Assembly: GCF_000172415.1 (NCBI RefSeq) | Contig: NZ_ABLD01000012.1 | Coordinates: forward strand, 1 to 64,000 | DNA: 64,000 nt | DNA from: Paraburkholderia graminis C4D1M | GTDB lineage: Bacteria > Pseudomonadota > Gammaproteobacteria > Burkholderiales > Burkholderiaceae | Reading direction: 5' to 3' | Shown: positions 37,199-46,158 of the stretch, piece after piece | Numbering within the stretch: the stretch's first letter is position 1 | Layout: each line of letters begins with the position of its first letter | The notes under the pieces: model-generated | What the model was told of the DNA's origin: nothing | Database searches by the model: none | What the model saw: the letters and a program-made list of their open reading frames with translations, nothing else | Made by a program: the position numbers and the translations under genes

Positions 37199-38193
37199 AG
37201 TCCAGCGCACGTTGGCTGGAGGAAGGACATCGCGCGCTACTGGTGACAGTGGTCAAGACGTGGGGCTCGTCGCCGCGGCCCGAGGGCGCGATGCTCGTGG
37301 TGCGCGACGACGGACTCGTGGTGGGCTCGGTATCGGGCGGCTGTATCGAAGACGATCTGATCGATCGCGTGCGGCAAAGGGGCATCGAACAGACGCATCC
37401 CGAGGCGGTGAAATACGGCATCACGGCCGAAGAAGCGCATCGCTTCGGGTTGCCTTGCGGCGGCACGATTCAACTGGTGCTCGAACCGTTGACGCCGCAG
37501 AGCGGCATCGCCGACCTCTGTCATGCGGTGGAAGAAGGACGGCTTGTCGCGCGCGAGCTCGACATGACGAGCGGCAAGGCGCAGCTCGGCAAGGCGCTCG
37601 CGACCGACGGCGTGCACTTCGACGGCGAGCGTCTTCTGACGATTCACGGCCCGCGTTACCGGATGCTCGTGATCGGCGCGGGACAGTTGTCGCGCTATCT
37701 GTGCAACATTGCCGTGGGGCTCGATTATCAGGTGACGGTCTGCGATCCGCGCGAAGAGTACACGGAAGAGTGGAGCATTCCCGGCACGAAGATCGTGCGG
37801 ACCATGCCCGACGACACCGTGCTCGACATGAAGCTCGACGAACGCTGCGCGGTGATTGCGCTCACGCACGACCCGAAGCTCGACGACCTTGCATTGATGG
37901 AAGCGCTCAAGACGCCGGCGTTCTATGTCGGCGCATTGGGTTCGCGGCGCAATAACCAGGCGCGGCGCGAACGGCTGAAGGAATTCGATCTCAGCGAGAC
38001 CGAGTTGGCCCGTTTGCATGGGCCCGTGGGCATTTATATCGGCAGCCGGACGCCGCCTGAAATTGCGGTGTCGATTCTCGCGGAAGTGACGGCGGCCAAA
38101 AACGGCGTTTCGCTGCCGACACTGCTTCAGGTGGAGGGCGCAAAGGCCGCGCGGGAAATCGCGGCGTCGGGCGGAGCGGCCTGCAGCGCGTAG
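37171..38193 (+). CDS. coxI: XdhC/CoxI family molybdenum-cofactor insertion protein
   Basis: 340 residues. XdhC/CoxF domain at the N-terminus (VVKTWGSSPRPEGAML and GSVSGGCIEDDL) and a Rossmann-like XdhC_C domain (LVIGAGQLSRYLC, then VGALGSRRNNQ and IGSRTPPEIAVSILAE). XdhC proteins bind and load sulfurated molybdenum cofactor onto hydroxylases. It is the last gene of the cox operon and its start lies inside coxG by 28 bases, pointing to translational coupling. Whether the name coxI or coxF fits best cannot be decided here. Confidence 0.9.
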   Translation: MDSVDLEVLKSSARWLEEGHRALLVTVVKTWGSSPRPEGAMLVVRDDGLVVGSVSGGCIEDDLIDRVRQRGIEQTHPEAVKYGITAEEAHRFGLPCGGTIQLVLEPLTPQSGIADLCHAVEEGRLVARELDMTSGKAQLGKALATDGVHFDGERLLTIHGPRYRMLVIGAGQLSRYLCNIAVGLDYQVTVCDPREEYTEEWSIPGTKIVRTMPDDTVLDMKLDERCAVIALTHDPKLDDLALMEALKTPAFYVGALGSRRNNQARRERLKEFDLSETELARLHGPVGIYIGSRTPPEIAVSILAEVTAAKNGVSLPTLLQVEGAKAAREIAASGGAACSA

Positions 38194-38248
38194 GCTAGTG
38201 TCGGGTGCTGGGTCGCGCGCTGCGAGCGTCGGGCGCGCGTCGGCATGC

Positions 38249-38995
38249 TTACACCAAGCCGCACACCACGGCGGCGATGATCGATCCGCCCACCAGCACC
38301 ACGCCCACCACGCGTCGTTTGTTCAACTCGGTCCACAACAGCACGCCCGTCAGCGAAAGCAGGATCAGCGAGCCGGCAATCGTGTCGACCAGCAGCATCC
38401 AGCCGATGCTCAGGCCCACGCCTTTGTGCAGGTTCGTCATCGTCGCGAGAAAGGTGTTTTGCGTGCGCTTCACGGCGACGAAACCATTGCCGACCCAGTA
38501 TTCGGCCTGCACGTTCTGCGTCGGCGCGGCGAATGCCACCTGCCAGAATTCCGGCTGAATCGTGCTCTGATCGCCCCACGCCACTGGATGCGCCGGTTCG
38601 CGTTTCATCCGGCCCGGCTTGCCGTCTATTTTCAGCTCGCCCTTGAGCCACTTCGCCATGTCCATCGGCGAATGGAATGGCTTGTCGGGCACGGCCATCT
38701 GCAATTCCTCGACCTGCGGCTGCCCCGTCGACACCTTCATCGGGCCCGCGCGATGGTTCAGCAGAAAGCCGGTCGCGCCGAACAGCAGTCCGAGCACCGC
38801 GCCCCACAGGCCGACCCATCCATGCACCTTGCGCAGCCACTTGATAAAGTTCGCGCGCCGCGAACGCTGACGCCGCGCCGCCTGCTCGGCGCCGTCCATC
38901 AAATGACGGCCCGGCGGCTCGTCATGCGCGACGTAGCGCGTGGCGCCATCGGCAGCGGGTTTCATATCGATCGAGTCAGGCGCGTTCACATCCAT
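38249..38995 (-). CDS. PepSY-associated transmembrane protein
   Basis: About 248 residues. A basic N-terminal tail (RRQRSRRANFIKWLRKVHGW) precedes a helix (LWGAVLGLLFGATGFLLNH), then a periplasmic PepSY-like segment and two C-terminal helices (IGWMLLVDTIAGSLILLSLTG; VVLVGGSIIAAVVCGLV). Such proteins are linked to iron and siderophore uptake as possible ferric reductases. The ATG at 38995 has GGAG a few bases upstream; longer starts lack family features. A Fur-box-like site lies 200 bases upstream, in keeping with iron control. Confidence 0.82.
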   Translation of the reverse strand: MDVNAPDSIDMKPAADGATRYVAHDEPPGRHLMDGAEQAARRQRSRRANFIKWLRKVHGWVGLWGAVLGLLFGATGFLLNHRAGPMKVSTGQPQVEELQMAVPDKPFHSPMDMAKWLKGELKIDGKPGRMKREPAHPVAWGDQSTIQPEFWQVAFAAPTQNVQAEYWVGNGFVAVKRTQNTFLATMTNLHKGVGLSIGWMLLVDTIAGSLILLSLTGVLLWTELNKRRVVGVVLVGGSIIAAVVCGLV

Positions 38996-39192
38996 GCTCC
39001 GGTGCAGCAGGTTAAGCCGCCGCCGGGGCGCACGCGCACAGCACGCGCGCGCTCGCAAACCGGCAGCGAAGGAATTCGAAAAAGGAGAAAGCGGACGGCT
39101 CCGGCTTGCGCTCGGCAGCCGCCCATTGAGAGGCTGGCTGGCAGTCACAGAGGAGGAGAAATGTGACAGGAAGCTGGCGACGCCCTTCAATT

Positions 39193-39211
39193 GAGAATGG
39201 CTATCATTACA
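39193..39211 (-). promoter_or_regulatory. Fur-box-like site
   Basis: The 19 bases read GAGAATGGCTATCATTACA. They match the Fur consensus GATAATGATAATCATTATC at 14 of 19 positions by eye, including the ATCATTA half. It is upstream of the PepSY-TM gene. Confidence 0.6.
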
Positions 39212-39284
39212 CAATTGATGCGTTTGCTCAATCGCGGCGTGCCGGGAATGTGGCGTCGGCGCTTCGGTTCACACGTTCACACGT

Positions 39285-40310
39285 TCACACGGGCCAGAGC
39301 GGCCCTTCCTGCATCGCGCCGAGCTGCTCGCGCATTTCGAGGATGCGGTCTTCCCAGTAACGCTGCGTATTGAACCAGGGGAACGCGGCCGGAAACGCGG
39401 GGTCGTCCCAGCGTCGCGCGAGCCATGCCTGATAGTGGATGAGCCGCAGCGTGCGCAGCGCTTCGATCAGATGCAGTTCGCGCGGTTCGAAGTCGCAGAA
39501 GTCTTCGTAGCCGGCGAGTAGGTCGGTGAGTGCGCGCGACGCCTCGGCGCGTTCGCCCGGCAGCAGCAGCCACAAGTCCTGCACGGCCGGACCCATGTGG
39601 CTGTCGTCGAAGTCGACGAAATGCGGGCCCGCGTCGGTCCACAACACGTTGCTCGGATGGCAGTCGCCGTGCATTCGCAACATGCGAATCTCGCCCGCGC
39701 GCTCGAAGGCGCGTTCGACGCCTTCCAGCGCAAGATTGATGACGGTTTCCCACGCGCCGCGCACGTCGTCGGGAAGAAAGCGGTGCGCGAGCAGAAAGTC
39801 GCGCGGCTCATAGCCGAAGGTCTGGATGTCGAGCGCGGGACGCTCCGTGTAGTTTTGCGTCTGCCCGACCGCATGAATCCGCCCGATAAAACGCCCGAGC
39901 CACTCGAGCGTATCGCGACGGTCGAGATCGGGCGCGCGTCCGCCGCGGCGCTCGAAAATCGAAAAGCGGAAGCCGTCGAACGTATGCAGCGTGCGGCCCT
40001 CGAACGTGCGCGCAGGCACGGCGGGAATTTCGCGCGCCGCAAGTTCGGCGACGAACGCATGTTCTTCGAGAATGGCGGCGTCGCTCCAGCGCTCCGGGCG
40101 ATAAAACTTCGCGACCACGGGCGGCCCGTCTTCGACGCCCACCTGATACACGCGGTTCTCGTAGCTGTTCAGCGGCAGCATGCGCCCGTCGGTGCGAACG
40201 CCGACGGAGCCGAGCACGCTGTCGAGCGCGTCGAGTACGACTTCCGGCTGAAGCCGGGCGAAAGGCACAGCGCGCGCGGCGCCGTCCTGTGGATCGAGAA
40301 TGTCGTTCAT
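39285..40310 (-). CDS. srkA: SrkA/YihE-type stress-response kinase
   Basis: 341 residues, choline/aminoglycoside-kinase-like fold: the ATP-site Lys in VVAKFYRPERW, the catalytic loop MHGDCHPSNVLW and the metal-binding FVDFDDSHMGP. E. coli SrkA (328 residues) is a Ser/Thr kinase that counters MazF-linked death after stress. Length and all motifs agree. No ribosome site of note; the ATG gives MNDILDPQ. Confidence 0.9.
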   Translation of the reverse strand: MNDILDPQDGAARAVPFARLQPEVVLDALDSVLGSVGVRTDGRMLPLNSYENRVYQVGVEDGPPVVAKFYRPERWSDAAILEEHAFVAELAAREIPAVPARTFEGRTLHTFDGFRFSIFERRGGRAPDLDRRDTLEWLGRFIGRIHAVGQTQNYTERPALDIQTFGYEPRDFLLAHRFLPDDVRGAWETVINLALEGVERAFERAGEIRMLRMHGDCHPSNVLWTDAGPHFVDFDDSHMGPAVQDLWLLLPGERAEASRALTDLLAGYEDFCDFEPRELHLIEALRTLRLIHYQAWLARRWDDPAFPAAFPWFNTQRYWEDRILEMREQLGAMQEGPLWPV

Positions 40311-40406
40311 GCCCGCATTGTGCGCCGCGCCGCCGTCAAAGACGAGTGGCCCGGTTCGCGGCGCGCGTCTGCGAGATAGCGGCAGACGCGCGAAACCGCA
40401 ACCGCT

Positions 40407-40619
40407 TCAATGCATCTGCGCGCTTGACGGACGCACGAGTTCGCCGGTGTCGATAAGGTCTTCGAGGAAAAAGGGTTCGGTGTTCAGTTGCGGCGAAGCG
40501 CCGGGCTCGCCGGCGTACCACGCCACCATGGCCATGTCGCCGAGAATGCGCATGACGATTCCGCGCGCGCCTTGCGGCACGGCGATATGCACCGATCGGA
40601 CAATGGAACCGATTTGCAT
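40407..40619 (-). CDS. small hypothetical protein, 70 residues
   Basis: 70 residues, not recognised. The ATG at 40619 follows GGGGAAAC at good spacing. No signal peptide or helix; the sequence has beta-rich character (IGSIVRSVHIAVP, GIVMRILGDMAMVAWY), as in small RNA-binding or barrel-like proteins. A longer form starting near 40748 lacks similarity in the first 43 residues. Confidence 0.6.
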   Translation of the reverse strand: MQIGSIVRSVHIAVPQGARGIVMRILGDMAMVAWYAGEPGASPQLNTEPFFLEDLIDTGELVRPSSAQMH

Positions 40620-41049
40620 GATGTTTCCCCGTTCTCCCATAGCCGGCTTTCTGGATTCATGCCGGTCAAGGTGATGATAAAAGCGCCGCTTCGCCGGTAA
40701 CGTTGCGTACGCACCCAAACTGCTGCGCGTGAATACGCGTGAGAGCATCTCGTCATTGTTCCCGTTTTGCGGGGCCCTTGAAAGCCGGAACTCGGGGCGC
40801 TTCGCCCGTCGTTTCGCTCGATTCGTTGCGACGCGCGCATCGCAACGAGACCATCATAAACCCTGCTGGGCGCGGAGATCAAAAACGCGGAGCGTCGGCG
40901 CAACGCGCGCAGCGCTCGCACACCAGGGCGCGATTTTCAGCGTATCCTTAACTGCTTTGCATGCGCGGCGTGCCGCGAATAGCGGCCGTGATCGTGGCAA
41001 TGGACATGACCATGACCATGACCGGCTGATGCTTTAGAACGCTTCGATC

Positions 41050-42315
41050 ATGCGGCCGTTTGCACTTCCGCCTTTTCCGCTTTCGTCTTTCTTCGTCTTT
41101 GCCGTGCCCAACGCTCCCCACCTCTCTTACCTCGAACGCGGCACTCGTGCCTATTGGCGCGCCAGCATCGCCTTGTTGTTTGCCGGCTATGCCACGTTCT
41201 CGTTGCTGTATTGCGTGCAGCCGCTGCTGCCGTCGTTTTCGTCGGCATTCAATGTGACGCCTGCGCAAAGCAGCCTCACCGTTTCGCTGTCGACCGCCGC
41301 GCTCGCCGTTTCCATCTTCACCGCGGGCTTTGTCTCCGAAGGCTGGAGCCGTCACAAGCTGATGACGATGTCGCTGACGGCTTCCGCGTTGCTGACCATC
41401 GGCGTGTCGATTGCGCCGCAGTGGCATCAGTTGCTCGTGTTGCGCGCGCTCGAAGGACTCGCGCTCGGCGGCGTGCCGGCCGTCGCGATGGCCTATCTCG
41501 CGGAAGAAGTTCACCCCGACGGTCTGGGCCTCGCGATGGGGCTGTATGTCGGCGGCACCGCGATCGGCGGAATGGCGGGGCGCGTGATTACCGGCGTGGT
41601 CGCGGATCTGTTTTCGTGGCGCGTCGCGATCGGCACGATCGGCGTGCTCGGCATTCTGTCGATGCTCGCGTTTCGCGCGCTGCTGCCGCCGTCGCGTCAC
41701 TTCGTGCCGCGGCGCGGGCTCGGCTTCACGCATCATCGCAGCGCGCTGCTGCGGCAATTCACGCGGCCGGGCTTGCCGTTGCTGTTCCTGCTCGGCTTCG
41801 TGCTGATGGGCAGCTTCGTCACGCTGTACAACTACATCGGCTACCGGCTGCTCGCGCCGCCGTATCGCCTGAGTCAAACGGAGATCGGCGCGATCTTCGT
41901 CGTCTACCTGACGGGCGTGATCGCGTCGCCGTGGTCGGGGCGCATGGCCGATACGTTCGGGCGCGCCCGCGTGCTAAGCGCGAGTCTTCTGCTGATGGGC
42001 GTGGGGCTCGCGCTCACGATGCTGAGCGCGCTTGCGGCGATTGTCGGCGGCATTGCATGCGTGACGTTCGGCTTCTTCGCGGGACATGCTGTCGCGAGCG
42101 GCTGGGTCGGGCGTCTCGCGAAAGAAGCCAAGGGCCAGGCGGCCGCGCTTTATCTGCTCGCGTATTACATCGGCTCGAGCGTGATCGGCTCATATGGCGG
42201 CCATATGTGGGCCGGATACGGATGGAGCGGCGTCGCCGGACTCGTTGCCGCGCTGCTCGTGATCGGTCTGCTGGCGGCGTTCAGATTGCAGCGGCTCGAC
42301 TCGGCTCACGGCTGA
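41050..42315 (+). CDS. MFS transporter, YnfM-like
   Basis: 421 residues, twelve predicted helices beginning near residue 38 (IALLFAGYATFSLLYCVQPLLP). Motif A-like GWSRHKL lies in the loop after helix 2; GLALGGVPAVAMAYLAEE is in helix 4, typical of the YnfM/arabinose-exporter branch. It likely exports a small molecule. Starts at 41050 (ATG) or the GTG at 41104 are both possible; the first gives a hydrophobic leader of 18 residues. Confidence 0.87.
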   Translation: MRPFALPPFPLSSFFVFAVPNAPHLSYLERGTRAYWRASIALLFAGYATFSLLYCVQPLLPSFSSAFNVTPAQSSLTVSLSTAALAVSIFTAGFVSEGWSRHKLMTMSLTASALLTIGVSIAPQWHQLLVLRALEGLALGGVPAVAMAYLAEEVHPDGLGLAMGLYVGGTAIGGMAGRVITGVVADLFSWRVAIGTIGVLGILSMLAFRALLPPSRHFVPRRGLGFTHHRSALLRQFTRPGLPLLFLLGFVLMGSFVTLYNYIGYRLLAPPYRLSQTEIGAIFVVYLTGVIASPWSGRMADTFGRARVLSASLLLMGVGLALTMLSALAAIVGGIACVTFGFFAGHAVASGWVGRLAKEAKGQAAALYLLAYYIGSSVIGSYGGHMWAGYGWSGVAGLVAALLVIGLLAAFRLQRLDSAHG

Positions 42316-42640
42316 GTCGAACACGACTCGAACGCGACTTGGCCGCGAGGCGCTCGCCGACCGCGCCAACGATTCACATCGCATCGAAAATCGATAAAAA
42401 GTAAGGGGTGCGTAAGCAAACGCTTCACTTTTTGCAGCGTATTTTGCTGCGCCGCCACAAGCGCCGCGAGCCTTGCAGGCGTTGGCTTCTGCGGCCTGCG
42501 AATAAGCGTCGCGAAGCTCGTGGACGCGGCTACGCCGCTTCAGGCGTCATCTATACTCAAATCGAGCGTTGGCAGTGCACGGCTCTTGAACAGAGCTGCT
42601 GTTTGGCGGCCACACGCGGCCAATACAACAGGAGACGAGT
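42316..42640. other. upstream region of a small membrane-protein gene
   Basis: About 325 bases without a gene. A TATACT sequence (42550-42555) roughly 85 bases before the small gene may be its -10 element. Confidence 0.45.
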
Positions 42641-42826
42641 ATGACGACCTACTTCACGATTGGCGACTTCATCCTGGTCATTCCGATGGCGCTTGCCGGG
42701 GCATTGTTCGTGGGCGCGCTGCCTTGCAAGACGGAGTTGCGGCACAACGCGCTGCGCGTGCTGGGCGCGCTGCTCGGCGTCGTCTTCGCAGTCGTGCTGG
42801 TCGAAGGCTTGCCCGCGCTCGTCTAG
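42641..42826 (+). CDS. small two-helix membrane protein
   Basis: 61 residues, not recognised. Two hydrophobic helices (ILVIPMALAGALFVGAL, 11-27; LRVLGALLGVVFAVVLVEGL, 38-57) joined by a short polar loop with one Cys. AGGAGA lies seven bases before the ATG and a terminator follows at once, which supports a genuine gene. The role is unknown. Confidence 0.72.
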   Translation: MTTYFTIGDFILVIPMALAGALFVGALPCKTELRHNALRVLGALLGVVFAVVLVEGLPALV

Positions 42827-42828
42827 CG

Positions 42829-42860
42829 AAAAAAAGCCGCCTGTGCGGCGGCTTTCTCTT
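42829..42860. terminator. bidirectional terminator
   Basis: Stem AAAGCCGCC/GGCGGCTTT with a 5-base loop; T7 on the minus strand (end of gpr) and T-rich on the plus strand (end of the small membrane gene). Confidence 0.88.
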
Positions 42861-42904
42861 CATCTGTTGATCTGTTCGTTTGCAAGGCGGCAGCGTCGCC
42901 GGAA

Positions 42905-43948
42905 TCAGATCGCCTGATCCGTCGACGGTTTCTCCCACAGATTGACGCCGCCTTCAGTCGCGTAACGATCGATCTCCGCGAGTTCCTCCTTCGAGAACGC
43001 GAGGTTCTTCAACGCGCCGACGTTTTCGCGCACCTGCTCCGCGCGGCTCGCGCCGATCAGCACCGAAGTCACGCGCGGATCGCGCAGCGCCCAGGCAAGC
43101 GCCATTTGCGCGAGGCTTTGTCCGCGACGCTGTGCGATGTCGTTCAGCTTGCGCACGTGCTCGATGTTCTGCTCGCTCAAATGTTCCTGCTTCAGCGATC
43201 CGCCGCCCGGCTTGTTGACGCGCGCGTCTTGCGGCACGCCGTTCAGATACTTGCCGGTCAAGAGGCCCTGCGCCAGCGGCGTGAACGCAATCGTGCCCGC
43301 GCCGACCTGTTCGAGCGTGTCGAGCAACTCACGTTCGATCCAGCGATTCAGCATGTTGTACGCAGGCTGATGAATCAGCAACGGCACCTTGTATTCGGCG
43401 AGCAGCTTCGCCATTTCGAGCGTCTTGCTTGCCGAGTACGACGAAATGCCGATGTACAGCGCCTTACCCTGCTGCACGGCGCTGGCCAATGCGCCCGCGG
43501 TTTCCTCGAGCGGCGTGTTAGCGTCGAAGCGATGCGAATAGAAAATGTCCACGTAGTCGAGGCCCATGCGCTTGAGACTCTGATCGAGACTCGCGAGCAC
43601 ATACTTGCGCGATCCGCCGCCTTGTCCGTACGGACCCGGCCACATGTCCCAACCCGCCTTCGACGAAATCAGCAGTTCGTCGCGATACGGCTTGAAGTCG
43701 TCCTTGAAATGGCGGCCGAAGTTCGTCTCCGCGCTGCCGTACGGCGGCCCATAGTTGTTGGCGAGATCGAAATGCGTGATGCCGAGGTCGAAGGCGGTAC
43801 GCAGAATTTCGCGCTGCGTCGACAGCGGTGTGGTGTCGCCGAAGTTGTGCCACAAGCCGAGCGACAGCGCGGGAAGTTTGAGACCCGTCTTGCCGCACAC
43901 GCGGTACTGCATGTCCGAATAGCGTTCTGAAGCTGCTTCGTAAGCCAT
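42905..43948 (-). CDS. gpr: aldo-keto reductase, glyceraldehyde-3-phosphate reductase type (YghZ)
   Basis: 347 residues. AKR14-type TIM barrel: the active-site Asp and Tyr in FDLANNYGPPYGSAE, a Lys in LISSKAGWDMWPGPYGQGG, the His in DIFYSHRFD, and the C-terminal coenzyme loop SVLIGASRAEQV. The GPPYGSAE loop is characteristic of YghZ, which reduces L-glyceraldehyde 3-phosphate and methylglyoxal with NADPH. Length matches E. coli YghZ (346). Confidence 0.93.
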   Translation of the reverse strand: MAYEAASERYSDMQYRVCGKTGLKLPALSLGLWHNFGDTTPLSTQREILRTAFDLGITHFDLANNYGPPYGSAETNFGRHFKDDFKPYRDELLISSKAGWDMWPGPYGQGGGSRKYVLASLDQSLKRMGLDYVDIFYSHRFDANTPLEETAGALASAVQQGKALYIGISSYSASKTLEMAKLLAEYKVPLLIHQPAYNMLNRWIERELLDTLEQVGAGTIAFTPLAQGLLTGKYLNGVPQDARVNKPGGGSLKQEHLSEQNIEHVRKLNDIAQRRGQSLAQMALAWALRDPRVTSVLIGASRAEQVRENVGALKNLAFSKEELAEIDRYATEGGVNLWEKPSTDQAI

Positions 43949-44158
43949 TGCTAGTGTCCTTGATGATGATGTCGCCCGGTGATCTCGGGCATGGGCAAGC
44001 GCATTCTGCGGGAGGCGTGCTGCTGCGATCTGTTTTTATAGGCGGCGAGACCGCTATGGTAGCCAATCGACGCGATGCGTGCAGACGCCCGCCATGCAGG
44101 ATGGACGAGTGCTTGCAGGTCCCCTACACTTTCGCCGACCAGGCTTAGGGAGCATTCA

Positions 44159-44365
44159 ATGGCGAAGGCAATTTCGATTGCGCTGATTGTCGGCGGCGTA
44201 TTGCTGCTGTACTTCGGCGGACAGGCATTCAATTCGGTGAGCAGCGACGTCTCGCGCGTCTTTACGGGTTCGCCGACGAACAAGGCGATCATGCTGATTG
44301 TCGGCGGCGTCGTGGCGACGCTCGCGGGAATTACGGGCATGGCTTTGTCGGGACGCAAGCGCTAG
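44159..44365 (+). CDS. DUF3185-type small membrane protein
   Basis: 68 residues with two helices (ISIALIVGGVLLLYFGGQAF and AIMLIVGGVVATLAGITGMAL) and a basic C-terminus. The layout is that of the DUF3185 family of small inner-membrane proteins of unknown function. GGGAG lies upstream of the ATG. It is divergent from gpr. Confidence 0.8.
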   Translation: MAKAISIALIVGGVLLLYFGGQAFNSVSSDVSRVFTGSPTNKAIMLIVGGVVATLAGITGMALSGRKR

Positions 44366-44445
44366 CCGGCTAAGCGGCGGCGCCAGGGTTAAACGCTCTC
44401 GCGCGTGCGTTTGGCGCCGTCACAAAGCGCTAGTGAATCGTCGGA

Positions 44446-45207
44446 TCAGAAAGCAATTTCAGGCTTCGCGGCCGACCGCGTTCCGGGCAACGGCACATTG
44501 CTCGCGCCGTGATAGGTGTAGACGAGCGAGAACTTCACTTGGTTGCTCAAGTTCTTGCCCGCCGAGTGCAGCGTATTGCAGTGGAAGAACACCACGTCGC
44601 CGGCTTTCAGTTCGGGCGAAACGGCCGCGCGAATCCACGCCTGGTTTTCCTCCAGATCGGAGCGGAAGAACTTGGCGTCGTCGAAACGATCGCCGGTGAA
44701 TGGCGCGCTGTGCGAGCCGGGCACGAGCCATAGCGCGCCGTTGTTGACGGTTTCGTCGCCCAACGCAAGCCACACCGAAACGAGATCGTCGCGTTCGAAC
44801 GACCAGTAACGCACGTCGCGATGCCAGCCGGTCAGGCTGCCGTACGCCGGGTGCTTGGTCATCATGCAGTTGTGATGCGCGCGCGACAGGCGCGGCTCCT
44901 CGCCGAAATACAACTCCATCCAGCCGCGAATCTCGGGCGCGGTCGCCCATTGCGCGAAACTGGGATCGCGGCCGTAGGCGTCGAGCAAACGCCGCACGGT
45001 ATGACCGCCGGGCGCGAGTTTCGACGACGGCGCGCCGGGATATTGCAGATCCGCTTCGAACTCGATCGGCGCGGCGGCTTCTTCAAGTTGACGTTGCGCG
45101 ATCTGCTTCATCTGCTCGCAACGCTCGGCCGACACGAGACCCGGCACGACGACAAAACCCTGCTCGCGCAACGTGTGAATCTGCTCTTTCTTCGAATGGA
45201 GTGACAT
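44446..45207 (-). CDS. phytanoyl-CoA dioxygenase (PhyH) family protein
   Basis: 253 residues. The double-stranded beta-helix iron site is visible: GWHRDVRYW gives the His-x-Asp pair and FFHCNTLHSAG the distal His, and an Arg/Ser pair (KFSLVYTYHG) follows for 2-oxoglutarate. It is a Fe(II)/2-oxoglutarate oxygenase, but the substrate is unknown; similar proteins act on phytanoyl-CoA, ectoine or natural products. No pathway genes are nearby. Confidence 0.88.
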   Translation of the reverse strand: MSLHSKKEQIHTLREQGFVVVPGLVSAERCEQMKQIAQRQLEEAAAPIEFEADLQYPGAPSSKLAPGGHTVRRLLDAYGRDPSFAQWATAPEIRGWMELYFGEEPRLSRAHHNCMMTKHPAYGSLTGWHRDVRYWSFERDDLVSVWLALGDETVNNGALWLVPGSHSAPFTGDRFDDAKFFRSDLEENQAWIRAAVSPELKAGDVVFFHCNTLHSAGKNLSNQVKFSLVYTYHGASNVPLPGTRSAAKPEIAF

Positions 45208-45704
45208 GGTGATCCGTGACCGTCGACTAACCGATCTTCGATTGTAAAACGGGCGCGATCATACCGCGTGCTGTTTCACCGTCGCGCGTCGACATGAAGT
45301 TGATGCAGGTCCGCAATGCCGCGCACTGTTTGCAGGCGGCATGCGGCTTGCGGACGCACGCGGGCTGTGCGGGCACGCACGGTAACGTGCATGAAGAGGG
45401 TCCGCGAAACCCGTGTGCGCTTGTCCTTTGCCGCTCTGCGAACTACGTATGAACCCTCATCCGCAGGGTAAAAACCGACTTTCAGACGTCATGAATCACG
45501 TGTAGCCTGCACGCATGTTGATCGCTATTCCCGTCTGTTTTCGCGTCCCACGGGCCATGAAGCCCAAGGCGCAGTTCCCCGCCGCGCAGTTTTCCACCGG
45601 ATTCCGGGCTCCCGAACCATCTATCGCGAGACCGCCATTGGCACGCTTGGTGCTGCTATTGGGCGCACATTTCGTCGCGCGACACGCTGCCTACTTGTGA
45701 AGCC
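45208..45704. other. gene-free stretch
   Basis: About 500 bases without convincing coding potential. A 61-codon frame at 45515-45700 lacks a ribosome site and is probably not a gene. The PhyH promoter should lie at the left end. Confidence 0.45.
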
Positions 45705-46076
45705 ATGCATACTCTTCTGAGCACACGTTTTACCCGAGCCGCCCTCAAAGCCGCCCGTCCGGCGCGCCGCCATGTCGTGCGCGCGCTGCGTCATCACGCC
45801 ACGCGCACACGCGCCTTGGGCGAACAGTGGCGCGACACGAAGGCCGTCGACGGCATTCGCACCTGGTTCAACACATTCTTCTCGGCCTTGCGCACGCGGG
45901 GCGGTTCGCGCCGCTTCTCACTGCGCACGCTGCTGCGCAAGCCGACGCCGCTGCGCCTGACCGCAGCGCAGCGCGCGCCGGTTGCCGTGCCGTCGCAAAG
46001 CACGAGCCGCCGCCCGCGTCGTATGTCGACGAACGGCAGCACGGGCTGGTTCGCGTTCGCTTTCGCGAGCCGCTAG
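45705..46076 (+). CDS. basic hypothetical protein, 123 residues
   Basis: 123 residues, not recognised, with about one residue in four being Arg and many Thr and Ala. There is no signal peptide or helix. A terminator directly after the stop and the intact length argue for a gene; composition and lack of a ribosome site argue against. Could be a nucleic-acid-binding protein, but nothing proves this. Confidence 0.4.
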   Translation: MHTLLSTRFTRAALKAARPARRHVVRALRHHATRTRALGEQWRDTKAVDGIRTWFNTFFSALRTRGGSRRFSLRTLLRKPTPLRLTAAQRAPVAVPSQSTSRRPRRMSTNGSTGWFAFAFASR

Positions 46077-46097
46077 GAGCCACCACGAGCGCCAAAT

Positions 46098-46134
46098 AAA
46101 AAACCCTGCGCGGCGCAAGCCGGCAGGGTTTTTC
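46098..46134. terminator. bidirectional terminator downstream of metK
   Basis: Stem AAAACCCTGC/GCAGGGTTTT with an inner CGGC/GCCG pairing, A run before and T run after; serves metK on the minus strand. Confidence 0.88.
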
Positions 46135-46158
46135 GCATTCAGACGCCTGAATCTAGCG

